Of a DNA stretch of 64,000 nt, positions 1-8,194 are shown piece by piece. Below the pieces are notes generated by a model. That model had not been told where the DNA came from. It saw only the letters and a program-made list of their open reading frames with translations, and searched no databases. A program made the translations under genes and the position numbers. Each line of letters begins with the position of its first letter. Position 1 is the first letter of the stretch. Origin of the DNA: SG8-41 sp963802355 (lineage in GTDB: Bacteria > Pseudomonadota > Gammaproteobacteria > Burkholderiales > SG8-41); NCBI GenBank assembly GCA_963802355.1, contig CAWDIV010000026.1, forward strand, positions 186,001 to 250,000, read 5' to 3'.

Positions 1-365
1 AGCTCCGCGGCTCTGGCCGCATCGACCGCGCGTATCCATTCCTCGCGCGCGTGTGCTCCGGCGGCGTATGCGTCCATCAGCTTGATGACCAGGAAGAGTG
101 TTTCCGAATCCAGGGAGGAGGCTTCCGCGCGCCGGAATTCGCCCTCTTGGTAGGTCAGCGCGGCGAGTATGCGAGTCAGCAGGCGGGATTGGGCGTAGGC
201 CGGGTTCTGCTCGATTTGCTTCACGGTCTCGGCAAGTGGATCTCCGGGCGGAACGCGCGGGCGGAAAAACTGCGCGCTGCGCCGCAGCACGTCCTGGAAT
301 CCGATCATCGGCATAAGCTCGACTGCCGCTTCCGCCCGTCTCGCTCCGGCGCTCTGTTCGCTCAT
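1..365 (-). CDS. Hypothetical protein, cut by the window edge
   Basis: An open frame starts with ATG at 365 and runs off the left edge after about 121 codons without a stop. It begins 5 bp after the stop of the upstream GlsB-like gene on the same strand, so the two are probably co-transcribed. The visible part is mostly hydrophilic and looks helical (Ala, Glu and Arg rich), with no signal peptide, membrane segment or motif I recognise. Codon third positions are strongly G/C, as in the neighbouring genes, which supports real coding. No function can be assigned; the C-terminus lies outside the window. Confidence 0.5.
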   Translation of the reverse strand, partial: MSEQSAGARRAEAAVELMPMIGFQDVLRRSAQFFRPRVPPGDPLAETVKQIEQNPAYAQSRLLTRILAALTYQEGEFRRAEASSLDSETLFLVIKLMDAYAAGAHAREEWIRAVDAARAAE

Positions 366-370
366 GCGGA

Positions 371-646
371 TCAGAAGCCGAAACGCTTGGAGATCATGTT
401 GCTGATCGTCAGGCAGGCGAGCGCGCTCGCGAACGCGATGAACAGCGGAAACGGGTTGAAATCGCTCGGATTGACCGCGGCGCCGGCGCCGAACATCGGC
501 GCCAGGACGCTTCCGCCGAGGAACCCGCCGACCATGCCGATCAAGATGGAGATCAACAGCCCACGATCCTTATTGAATTTCATGAACGCATAGCCGACCC
601 AGCCGGCAATCCCTCCCGCCAAAGCCCACAGCATGATGTTGCCCAT
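371..646 (-). CDS. GlsB/YeaQ/YmgE family small membrane protein
   Basis: A 91-residue hydrophobic protein with three predicted membrane spans and the glycine-rich helices typical of this family (MVGGFLGG near residues 38-45). Members are small inner-membrane proteins historically called transglycosylase-associated and are often stress-induced; their biochemical role is not settled. I chose the ATG at 646 over an upstream start because an AGAGGAGAAG Shine-Dalgarno sits just ahead of it. The length matches the family (80-95 residues). A partial unknown gene follows 5 bp downstream. A half-site ACTGGGGTA lies about 130 bp upstream at 776-784 and resembles a palindrome in front of fadL. Confidence 0.85.
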   Translation of the reverse strand: MGNIMLWALAGGIAGWVGYAFMKFNKDRGLLISILIGMVGGFLGGSVLAPMFGAGAAVNPSDFNPFPLFIAFASALACLTISNMISKRFGF

Positions 647-909
647 CGCTTCTCCTCTTAAGGTCAGTCCCGGACAATCTACACCGGCGCACCCGCAGGC
701 TCCGTACGCCAACGCACATAGCGGGCACTACGCTGCCCGCTCCTTGCGGAGCTGGTCCCGGCACGCCGACAAATAACTGGGGTAAAGGGGCAATATCGCC
801 CGCAATCAGGGTCTTGGGCAAAAAAGTCAGCCCGCATGTCTCCACGCCAAACGAAAGCGTCGCCACCCCCAAAAAACCGCCCAACCCCGATGCCTGTGAG
901 GCATGCGGG

Positions 910-1143
910 CTAGCCGATCAGTCCCTCCTGATCGAAATGCATGCGTTGGACGTCGGTAACGAGAGCGACGGCATCGGCGTCGAAGTCATCGGCGTCGATC
1001 AGCAGGTCTTCCAGATCGGCGTCGATCTCGCCCGGGTGGGACTCTCCCGCCTGCGGCGGAGTCGCTTTGATTGCGGCGTTGCGAGCGCTTGCATGCCGGC
1101 GCTCCTGCTTCATTTTGTTACGTACCATGGCGCTGTGTTTCAT
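910..1143 (-). CDS. Small hypothetical protein, 77 residues
   Basis: A 77-codon frame with a basic N-terminal third (MKHSAMVRNKMKQ...) and an acidic middle rich in Asp and Glu. No domain is recognised and there is no signal peptide. The best support that it is real is its start. The ATG at 1143 overlaps, as ATGA, the stop codon of the upstream Sel1-repeat gene once that gene's frameshift is repaired, a classic translational-coupling arrangement. It is followed by about 260 bp without a convincing gene. Function unknown; it could act with the Sel1 protein. Confidence 0.5.
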   Translation of the reverse strand: MKHSAMVRNKMKQERRHASARNAAIKATPPQAGESHPGEIDADLEDLLIDADDFDADAVALVTDVQRMHFDQEGLIG

Positions 1144-2094
1144 TCGGCACCGGCGTGCTCGAGGATATAGAAAACCATTCTTCGATCACGGCCGAAGACG
1201 GCCCCGGACCGGCAGCCGAGCAGCTCGATTTGCCAGATATCGCTCGGTCTACCGGACACTGCGGTTACGGACGCCGAGAAGTCGAACGTCAGCATCTTGC
1301 GTGCCCGGTCGGTACGCCCATTGTCCGTTGTACTGGGCGTTCAGCGCGGTGTTCTTCGCCTTGGGATGATTGCCCATGTTTCCGATGGTCCAGCCGGAGG
1401 CGGCGCCGAATTCCGACAGCTCGAAGAAGCTCCGCGAGCCCCGTGCTCCAGGCACATCGGCCGTGATGCGCCACGCTCCGGAATAGACCAGAGCCGGCTC
1501 CGCCATCGCGGCGGATGAGACGTGGATGGACCGCGCCACGCGTTCAGCGCTGTAACGCGCTTCGACGTCGCCCTGAAGTGCCGCGCGGTAGTACCAAAAG
1601 TACGCCCGCTGCAGGTCGGCAGGCGCGCGGAATACGCCGTTCTCGCAGATCGTTCCGAACGCGCGCTGCGCCTCGACCTCACCGGAGAAAGCGCGTTCAT
1701 AGATCTTCATCCAGGCGGCGGCGCTCGGGTCTCCGTGCTCGCAGAGGAGCTGCATCGTAAGGAGCAGATTCAAGGGCAGGCACGGCGGCATCTTGTCGTC
1801 GAGCAGCGGCCAGCGGCCGAGGAGGGCCATGTTCTTCGCTTCGCGAATCGGCACGAAACCCTCCGGCAGCGTCCCGGGTCCGGGCACGCGTTCCTGCTCG
1901 CGATCCGCCCGCACGTCGGCGAACAGGGCCTGGATCCGGCCCGGCGTCTGTCCGTTCATCGAGTCCGGCGAACGGACACCCGGCTCGCACCCGAACGCGT
2001 TCGCGGCGTACTCCGTGGCGATCGTTGCCGCCTGCGGCACGCCCAGGGTGCTGAGCGATGCTCCAAGCGAGGTCCGCATCGAAGAGCCGGCCAT
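1140..2094 (-). CDS. Sel1-repeat protein (frameshifted near its 3' end)
   Basis: About 316 residues after repair. A Sel1/TPR-like unit lies in the middle (AQRAFGTICENGVF and the following helix pair), a helix-turn-helix scaffold for protein contacts. The N-terminus has no clear signal peptide. The ATG at 2094 is chosen because GAGGAGAAAACG precedes it directly. As written, the frame stops at 1249. One extra base near 1310 explains this: in the repaired frame the protein continues through MLTFDFSASV and DIWQIELLG to a TGA at 1140-1142, which overlaps the ATG of the next gene. That overlap supports the repair strongly. The partner is unknown. Confidence 0.6.
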
Positions 2095-2263
2095 CGTTTT
2101 CTCCTCTCGAAATATTCCAACGGCAATCAATGTAGTAGGGAGGTTGGTGGCCGGACAATAGACTTGAGGTCCTACGACTGTGCTACGACCTATGGCCTAG
2201 TCCGCCGCACCAGCGCTTGATTCAAAGTCGCACGGCTGAAGATGACCCCTGCGCGCGGACGGC

Positions 2264-2284
2264 TACCTGGGGTTTACCCAAGGG
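2264..2284. promoter_or_regulatory. Possible operator palindrome in a 388-bp gene-free stretch
   Basis: Between the monooxygenase (ends 2483) and the Sel1 gene (starts 2094) no convincing gene is seen. The stretch holds ACCTGGGGTTTACCCAAGG at 2265-2283, an imperfect palindrome with GGGGT facing ACCC. The fadL promoter region has a related one (15063-15081), and the half-site ACTGGGGTA lies upstream of the GlsB-like gene. The shared core suggests a common regulator, possibly a LuxR/NarL-type protein. This is inference from three sites only. Confidence 0.25.
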
Positions 2285-2482
2285 GGCTGGCCCATTGGGG
2301 TTCTTCCTTCTAGCCCTCGGTAAAGGGGGCGCTGCTTTTGCGCTCCGCTCTAAGACTTACGGAATACTCTGATAACAAATCACTCCTCTGCCTCTTCAAT
2401 CGTCAGATCATTCGGAGTGAATGTAGTGCTGCCGCGGCTCCGGGCGACCAGTCGTGCGAAAACCATCTACAACTGCGAGCGG

Positions 2483-3661
2483 TCAGCTTACTTCTATCCC
2501 GCGGTAGAGCCAGTCCACCTCGTACGGAAAGTCCGGGTCGCGCTGCGCGCACAGGTGGTTGCGCAGCTCGCGCGCGCCGCCGTCGGCGTGGATGATGTCA
2601 CCGAAGACCCTCGCGGTGATCTGCACGCGCGCGGTCCGGTAGAACCGCTCCTGCTGATAGGCGAGAAATGCGCGGTTGAAATCGGTGCCCTCGGCGCCGA
2701 CCTTGGCGCCCAGTACCACCGCATCCTCGATCGCCATGCAGGCGCCCTGCGCCAGGTATTGCAGCATCGGGTGCGCCGCATCTCCCAGCAGGGTGACGCG
2801 GCCCCGGGTCCAGCTGGAGACAGGCGGGCGGTCGTGCAATATCCAGTTGCGATCCTTCCCCACGTAGTCGAGCATCTGCTGCACCTGCGGATCGCAGCGC
2901 GCGAACATTTCCTGAAGCTCGTCCGGGCTGCCGCAGTCCTTCTCGCCGCGCGCGAAGCGATAGCTCGCGATGGTCGCGACGTTGTTCATGACCGTGCCGC
3001 CGCGCAGCCGGTACTGCACCAGGTGCAGGTTGGGGCCGATATAGATGATCATCGAATTCTGGTGCGAGCGGTCGATGATGTTTTCGATCGGCACCACGCC
3101 CCGGTACACGAAATGGCCGGCGATGCGGGGCGGACCGTCGCCGATCACCGCCGCGCGGATGGGCGACCACAGCCCGTCCGCTCCGATGAGAGCGGCGCCC
3201 TCGTATTCCGAGCCGTCCTCGCACGTGACGACGACGCGGTCGCCACGGTCGTCGAAGCCAACGACGCCCTTGGACGCTTCCAGCGCGATCTCCTCGCGCG
3301 CACGGCATCCCTCGAGGATGGCGCCGTGCAGGTCGCGGCGGTGGATGACGAAATAGCGGTGCTTGTAACGCGAGAGAAACGCTGCGCCGAGCGTGATGCG
3401 CGTCAATTCCTTACCGGTGATACCGTCCGCCAGCACCAGGGCATCCGGATACACCGCGTGCGGCTCGATCGCCTGCGCGACGCCCAGCCGCTCCAGCATG
3501 GGATGGATGTTCGGCCCCATCTGGATGCCGTAGCCGATCTCGCCGAACTCCGCCGCCTTCTCGAGCACGCGCACGCGCCGGCCCGCGCGCGCGAGCGCGA
3601 GCGCGGCCGACAACCCGCCGATGCCGCCGCCCGCAATCAGAATTTCCGCGCCGCGCGCCAT
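2483..3661 (-). CDS. FAD-dependent aromatic-ring monooxygenase (3-hydroxybenzoate 6-hydroxylase / salicylate hydroxylase type)
   Basis: A full-length class A flavoprotein hydroxylase of 392 residues. It has the N-terminal dinucleotide-binding motif GGGIGG at residues 11-16, a central GADG (DG fingerprint) and the late flavin motif GDAAHPMLQYLAQG with the following acidic AIEDA. The last motif is very like that of 3-hydroxybenzoate 6-monooxygenases and salicylate hydroxylases, which use NAD(P)H and O2 to hydroxylate an aromatic acid and feed the gentisate or catechol pathways. No ring-cleavage gene is nearby, so the substrate cannot be fixed. The frame is intact and uses an ATG at 3661; the enzyme should be cytoplasmic. 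Confidence 0.85.
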   Translation of the reverse strand: MARGAEILIAGGGIGGLSAALALARAGRRVRVLEKAAEFGEIGYGIQMGPNIHPMLERLGVAQAIEPHAVYPDALVLADGITGKELTRITLGAAFLSRYKHRYFVIHRRDLHGAILEGCRAREEIALEASKGVVGFDDRGDRVVVTCEDGSEYEGAALIGADGLWSPIRAAVIGDGPPRIAGHFVYRGVVPIENIIDRSHQNSMIIYIGPNLHLVQYRLRGGTVMNNVATIASYRFARGEKDCGSPDELQEMFARCDPQVQQMLDYVGKDRNWILHDRPPVSSWTRGRVTLLGDAAHPMLQYLAQGACMAIEDAVVLGAKVGAEGTDFNRAFLAYQQERFYRTARVQITARVFGDIIHADGGARELRNHLCAQRDPDFPYEVDWLYRGIEVS

Positions 3662-3696
3662 GGGCGAATCTTAGCGATAAATGAACCCGGACCGGA

Positions 3697-3779
3697 TGGC
3701 CGGACTGACTCACGCTGATCGGGTCGCGGTGAAACAGCCACTGCCCTTCGCGCAGGATTGAGCGCACGTCCGTATCGTC
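3697..3779 (-). pseudogene. Decayed fragment of a PlsC-type acyltransferase, duplicated from the neighbouring gene
   Basis: On the minus strand this stretch still reads RSILREGQWLFHR before drifting out of frame. Positions 5048-5133, inside the acyltransferase domain of the large ligase-acyltransferase gene, encode the same peptide, and the DNA of the two copies is alike over about 80 bp with scattered indels. It is on the same strand as the intact gene and about 1.3 kb from its 3' end. The simplest reading is a remnant of a second copy or of a partial duplication. No start or stop survives. Confidence 0.6.
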
Positions 3780-4043
3780 CCGCTTAGCATCCTCCAGCAG
3801 GTCTTCACGATTGGTACGGACCCGCACGCTGCCGCCCGCTTGTCGGGATTTCTTACAGCCGCCAGAGCAATGAAGGTCAAGTCTAGTGAAAGCAGGAAGC
3901 TGATCCGATGAATTTGTCACTTTTTGCGAACTATTTCAGCAATATCTCTAGCATTATCAAAGATGTCGGAAAATTTAACAGCAGGGATATGCTGCAGCGA
4001 AACATAAAACTTAAGTTATTGATTAAAAACACATCATGTAGTT

Positions 4044-4059
4044 TGGCACGGTTCGTGCT
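4044..4059 (+). promoter_or_regulatory. Sigma-54 (RpoN) promoter of the PEP-CTERM gene
   Basis: TGGCAC at 4044-4049, then GTGCT at 4055-4059, gives GG-N10-GC, the invariant spacing of -24/-12 promoters (consensus TGGCAC, four to five bases, TTGCW). Only one conserved base differs. Transcription would begin near 4070, about 86 nt before the ATG. PEP-CTERM genes in several genomes are controlled by the PrsK/PrsR-RpoN system, which fits. The upstream 100 bp is unusually A+T rich, suitable for an enhancer-binding protein. Confidence 0.6.
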
Positions 4060-4155
4060 CTTGACTATCACCGAACGGGATTGGTCTGGGCAGCCGATAC
4101 AGGCCGGATTCGGGGCGAATCCATTCAAATCGGCGAAACCAGTGAGGCCTAGGCC

Positions 4156-4747
4156 ATGAAGCGTTCTATTCAAGCATTATTCGGCGCAGCAGTTTTATCA
4201 GCTCTGCTGGGCTGCCACCCCCGCCAGCGCGACCCCGATTACCGATGTTGTCGATCCGGCGGACACCGCCATCACGTTGGGTAGCACGTCGTCGCCTTGC
4301 CCGGTGGGGTTCACTTGCACTACCAGCTCCCTGTCTTTCGTGCATAACATTACCGACAACGGGTTCGCCCTTGCGGACGTCATCGACAGCGCGACGGTGG
4401 CTATACACCTGACGGATGAGAACGGCAGCGAGGGCTATACATACACTATTGGTCTGGGCCAGACAGAAACCGCAGTGAACGTTCCTAGTAGTTCGACGGA
4501 CACCTACACGCTTACCGCGGGTTCCCTTGCCGATCTCCAGGCTGATGGCATGATCAGCGTCACGATCACTATCACGAGTGCAAATAATAATAATAGCTTC
4601 AACTTTGCGGATTCCACGCTGACGGCAGAAGTCACCAAGTTTGGTGAGGTTCGTCCCAATCAAAACGAGATCCCGGAGCCCTCGATACTGCTTCTCCTCG
4701 GGGCTGGCGTGGCAGCATTCGGGTGGCGTTCCCGTCGTCGCAGCTAA
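4156..4747 (+). CDS. PEP-CTERM sorting-domain exported protein (frameshift in signal peptide)
   Basis: The C-terminus has the complete sorting signal: a PEP motif (IPEPS), a hydrophobic helix (LLLLGAGVAAFGW) and a basic tail (RSRRRS). Such proteins are exported by Sec and then recognised by exosortase. The body is beta-rich, Ser/Thr/Asn rich and secreted-looking, with no enzyme motif. The ATG at 4156 opens a signal peptide MKRSIQALFGAAVLSALL. One extra G at about 4208 breaks the frame, and removing it gives AATPASA, an ideal cleavage site, joined to the body. About 196 residues in all. No exosortase or EPS gene is in the window. The gene has its own sigma-54 promoter and terminator. Confidence 0.8.
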
Positions 4748-4838
4748 ACGAACGATAAGTACCCACCAGGATCTGGTGGCGTATCACGTCGCAAGTCGGC
4801 AAGAAACAACACCGTATAAGCGAATCGATCGCTCAATT

Positions 4839-4866
4839 AAGCCCGCCTGGTGCGGGCTTTTTTTTA
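4839..4866 (+). terminator. Rho-independent terminator after the PEP-CTERM gene
   Basis: The perfect stem GCCCGC / GCGGGC with a five-base loop is followed by eight T residues, about 95 bp after the stop codon. It isolates the PEP-CTERM gene from the convergent ligase gene. Confidence 0.9.
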
Positions 4867-4898
4867 GCTTTGTGTGCCGGCTGCGAGCACCGCCATCG

Positions 4899-7766
4899 CT
4901 ATTCACCCGTCACTTCTCGCGGCGACTGCTTAGGCGGCAGCACCGTCTCCTCGCCGAGGTCCGGCTCCCCGCACAACCGTAGCATTTCGGCCCGGGTCGC
5001 ATCGCGCAGCGCGATCGCCGCAGTCCAGTCCGTTCCGTGCGGCTCGATAGCCGGACTGACCGTCACGCTGATCGCGCCGCGGTGAAACAGCCACTGGCCC
5101 TCGCGCAGGATCGAGCGCGTGCCCCGTATCGTCGCAGGCAAAATGGGTACGCCCGACTGGGCCGCGATCACGAATGTCCCCATCCGAAACGGCAGCAGCC
5201 CCGGCATACGGCGGAACGTGCCTTCCGGAAAGAGGACCAGCGCCCTCCCGGCCCGCGCCACCTCAACTACGCGCGAGGTGTCCTCCACGCCGCGCTGCGC
5301 ATCGAATCGCTCCACGAAAGCGGTACCGAGGCTTTTCAGATAGATGCGCGGCACCCAATGGTCCAGGAGCTCGCGCTTGGCGACGAATGCTTTGAGATCG
5401 GGAAACGCTGCCACCACCACAACGCCGTCGAGATAGCTCGCATGGTTGAGCGCGAGCACGCATGGCCGATCGGACGGCAAGTTCTCCAGGCCCCGCACGG
5501 TGAGCGGGATTGCGGCCAGCTGGAAGAACAGCCGGGCTACGTGATGACTCAAGCGCCAGCACCAGTCAGGCCGAGGCAGCACGGCGCAACCGATCCACGT
5601 GATGGATCCCAGCGTCCCCAGCAATAGCAACGCGTAAGCGCCGTACAGCCAATCGGCCATCATGCGCAAGGTGCGCCGGGCCTGCGGCAGGAGCGCGAAC
5701 CAGGTGAGCCGGACGATTTGCAGCCATACTGCTCGCGTGCCCGCCTGACCGCCGTGCTCGTACGCGTCGCGGCTCGCCGACCGGCGGATCTTGCCGCTGG
5801 AAGTTTTCAGTACCGTGTGCGGGCGCGCCAGCACGATTTCATCCACGGCCATGCCGATGATAGACACCGCGAGCTCTGCAATCCGCGCGCGCAGTGCATC
5901 CCGCTTGCCGGGATCGGATTCGCGCGTCTCGGCGAGCACCACCACGCGCTCGGTCCCGGAACGCGCGTCCCTGGAGCCGAAGACGGCCACGCAGCCCTTG
6001 CGAATACCGTCGATATTGCCGACGGCTTCCTCCAGCTCATAAGGATGGATGTTGCGGCCGGCACGGATGATGGTGTCCTTGATGCGGCCGGTGATATGGA
6101 TGTCGCCCCCGGCGATGTAGCCGTAGTCGCCGGTGTTCATCCACTCGCCGTGCAGGAGATCCCCAGTCGCCTCCGGGTTGCGGTAGTAGCCGCTGGTTAC
6201 GGAAGGCCCGCTGAACTGGATGTGGCCTTCCGCCCGCTCCGGCAACTCGTGGTTAGAGCCGTCCACCACGCGTACCTGGTGGCCGGGGATCGGGAGGCCG
6301 CACGCAACGAAAACGAGTGCGTTCTCGTGCTGCGACGGTACCGGCACGGCATGTCCGCGCTGCATGAACTCGTCCTTGTCTACGCGGTCGAGCTTGGGAC
6401 CGCGCATGGGCGGCGGAAAGGTAACACCGAGCGTGGCTTCCGCCAGGCCGTACACCGGAGCCATCGCTCCCGGCTTCAGGCCGTAGCGCGCGAAACGTCC
6501 GGTGAACGCCTCCATCGTCTCGGGCGACACCGGCTCGGCGCCGTTGAAAGCGAAACGCCAGGTGGATAGATCCAGTCCCTGAATGTCCGCGTCATCGATC
6601 TTGCGCAGGCACAGCTCGTAGCAAAAGTTGGGTCCGCCAGTGAGCGTGCCGCCGTGGCGGTGTATGGTCCACAGCCAGCGGTCAGGTCGCGACAGGAAGG
6701 TGAGCGGTGACATGACCGGATACTTGAAACCGTAGACCAGGCTGCCCATCCAGGCGCCGATCAGGCCCATGTCGTGATAGAGCGGCAGCCAGCTTACGAA
6801 CACGTCGGCCGGGGTTGCACGCAGCGCCTGCCCCATCGCGCGGATGTTGGTGAGCAGGTGGTGGTGGGTGAGGACGACCCCCTTGGGATCGCCGGTGCTC
6901 CCCGAGGTGTACTGGAGCATCGCGATCTCCTGCGGCTTCGCCCGATGCGCCATGGAAAGCGTTCCCGACCGCGTCAGCTCGTCCGGGGTCACTACGCTTT
7001 TCAGCGTCGCCACCTGCGGCCGCAGCAGGAGCGCGATCGGCTTTGCCTGCGGGACCGTGATCAGGATCTCGGCGAGCGCATTGGAGAGGAGGGTCGCGTG
7101 ACGGCGTAAGTGGTCCTCGATCTGGGACGCGCGCGCCGGCGGATAGATGGGCACCGGAATGCCGCCCGCGAGCAGAATGCCGAGAAAGCTGTAGAAGTAT
7201 TCGGTGCTGGTCGGCAGCATGATCGCCACCGCGCTCCCAGGCTGCAGCCCGCGTTCCTGCAGCCCGGCCGCGATGACACGCGCCGCGTGGTCGAGGGCCG
7301 CATACGTGACCGTCTCTTCCGCGCCTTGCTCGTCCTGGAGCACTATGTGCGGGCGCTCCGGATGCCGGGCGACATGCCATGCAAGCACCTCGGGCAGCGT
7401 TGCGGCCTCGTCCGGGGTTGCGGATTCCACCGCCAGCGAAGTCGCCCGTTTCGCGGCGGCAGCATGCGAGCGGTGCCCAGGTTCCGCGGCGAGGATCGCT
7501 CGCAGCAGATCGCGCGGCGTCTCCGCGTTCGCCATGACGTTTTCCGGAAGGCTGACGCCGAAGCGGCGCTCGATGCGCAGGAAAAGCTCGACGCGGCCGA
7601 GGCTGTCGAAACCGTAGTCGCGCTCGAGGCGGTGGTCGAGCGAGGAGGGCAGCGCAGTTCGGGTGGGATGGAGCTCAGCAGCGAGTTGCCGGATCGTTTC
7701 GATCAGCGCGTCCGGATCTACCTGTGCGCTACCGATTCCGTTTTGCCTCGCGACCGAAGTTTCCAT
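4899..7766 (-). CDS. Three-domain protein: acyl carrier - fatty acyl-AMP ligase - PlsC acyltransferase
   Basis: A single intact frame of about 955 residues. Residues 1-95 are an acyl carrier domain with the phosphopantetheine serine in DSLGRVEL (Ser55). Next comes an adenylate-forming ligase of the FAAL type with YTSGSTGDPKGV and a later RIKDTIIRAGRN motif. After two hydrophobic segments there is a PlsC-type acyltransferase with NHASYLDG and FPEGTFRR. The layout suggests that a fatty acid is activated as acyl-AMP, loaded on the built-in carrier and passed to an acceptor at the membrane, bypassing acyl-CoA. I prefer the ATG at 7766, preceded by GGAAAG, to a GTG at 7805. Acceptor and product are unknown. 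Confidence 0.85.
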   Translation of the reverse strand: METSVARQNGIGSAQVDPDALIETIRQLAAELHPTRTALPSSLDHRLERDYGFDSLGRVELFLRIERRFGVSLPENVMANAETPRDLLRAILAAEPGHRSHAAAAKRATSLAVESATPDEAATLPEVLAWHVARHPERPHIVLQDEQGAEETVTYAALDHAARVIAAGLQERGLQPGSAVAIMLPTSTEYFYSFLGILLAGGIPVPIYPPARASQIEDHLRRHATLLSNALAEILITVPQAKPIALLLRPQVATLKSVVTPDELTRSGTLSMAHRAKPQEIAMLQYTSGSTGDPKGVVLTHHHLLTNIRAMGQALRATPADVFVSWLPLYHDMGLIGAWMGSLVYGFKYPVMSPLTFLSRPDRWLWTIHRHGGTLTGGPNFCYELCLRKIDDADIQGLDLSTWRFAFNGAEPVSPETMEAFTGRFARYGLKPGAMAPVYGLAEATLGVTFPPPMRGPKLDRVDKDEFMQRGHAVPVPSQHENALVFVACGLPIPGHQVRVVDGSNHELPERAEGHIQFSGPSVTSGYYRNPEATGDLLHGEWMNTGDYGYIAGGDIHITGRIKDTIIRAGRNIHPYELEEAVGNIDGIRKGCVAVFGSRDARSGTERVVVLAETRESDPGKRDALRARIAELAVSIIGMAVDEIVLARPHTVLKTSSGKIRRSASRDAYEHGGQAGTRAVWLQIVRLTWFALLPQARRTLRMMADWLYGAYALLLLGTLGSITWIGCAVLPRPDWCWRLSHHVARLFFQLAAIPLTVRGLENLPSDRPCVLALNHASYLDGVVVVAAFPDLKAFVAKRELLDHWVPRIYLKSLGTAFVERFDAQRGVEDTSRVVEVARAGRALVLFPEGTFRRMPGLLPFRMGTFVIAAQSGVPILPATIRGTRSILREGQWLFHRGAISVTVSPAIEPHGTDWTAAIALRDATRAEMLRLCGEPDLGEETVLPPKQSPREVTGE

Positions 7767-8194
7767 CGAGCTTTCCGTCCTGACGTGACGCCGCTCGACC
7801 CTCACCCTAACCTGACCCTTCGCGTGCTACGCGACCCTCCCCGAGGGGCGAAGGGAACGTCCAGTGCGGAAATGATTCGTCCACCCTTTCCGCACCGATC
7901 AACAATGGCCTTGGCGACGGATAGATTCAGCCGATGTTAGCACAGCGCGTTCCTCTGATACTCGCAACGCGCGAAAGTCCCGCGCGGGCCGTACCCGCCT
8001 CGCGAAGCCTGCGCGTTCCTCCCGACGTGGACCCGCTTGCACACCGCCAGCCTTTCGAAGCGCGCCCGCAAAATCAAAATATGTCAATGGGTTACGGCTT
8101 CCACGCGGTTGCCGCGTGGAAACCGCGCGTGTATGCTGAGGAGCGTGTCGGACTTTTGTCCCAACACACTCCTAATGCAAAACTGCCCGCGTAC
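7767..8194. other. Gene-free 428-bp stretch between divergent genes
   Basis: It separates the minus-strand ligase gene from plus-strand fadE and should hold promoters for both. I see an inverted repeat CCCTTCGC / GCGAAGGG (7816-7823 and 7848-7855) and a GTTGCCGCGTGG-rich palindromic patch near 8105-8125, but no convincing -10/-35 pair or operator. Confidence 0.4.

Noticed and set aside
2417..3718. Plus-strand open frame across the monooxygenase gene
   Set aside because: Shadow of the intact minus-strand flavoprotein; composition is typical of antisense translation.
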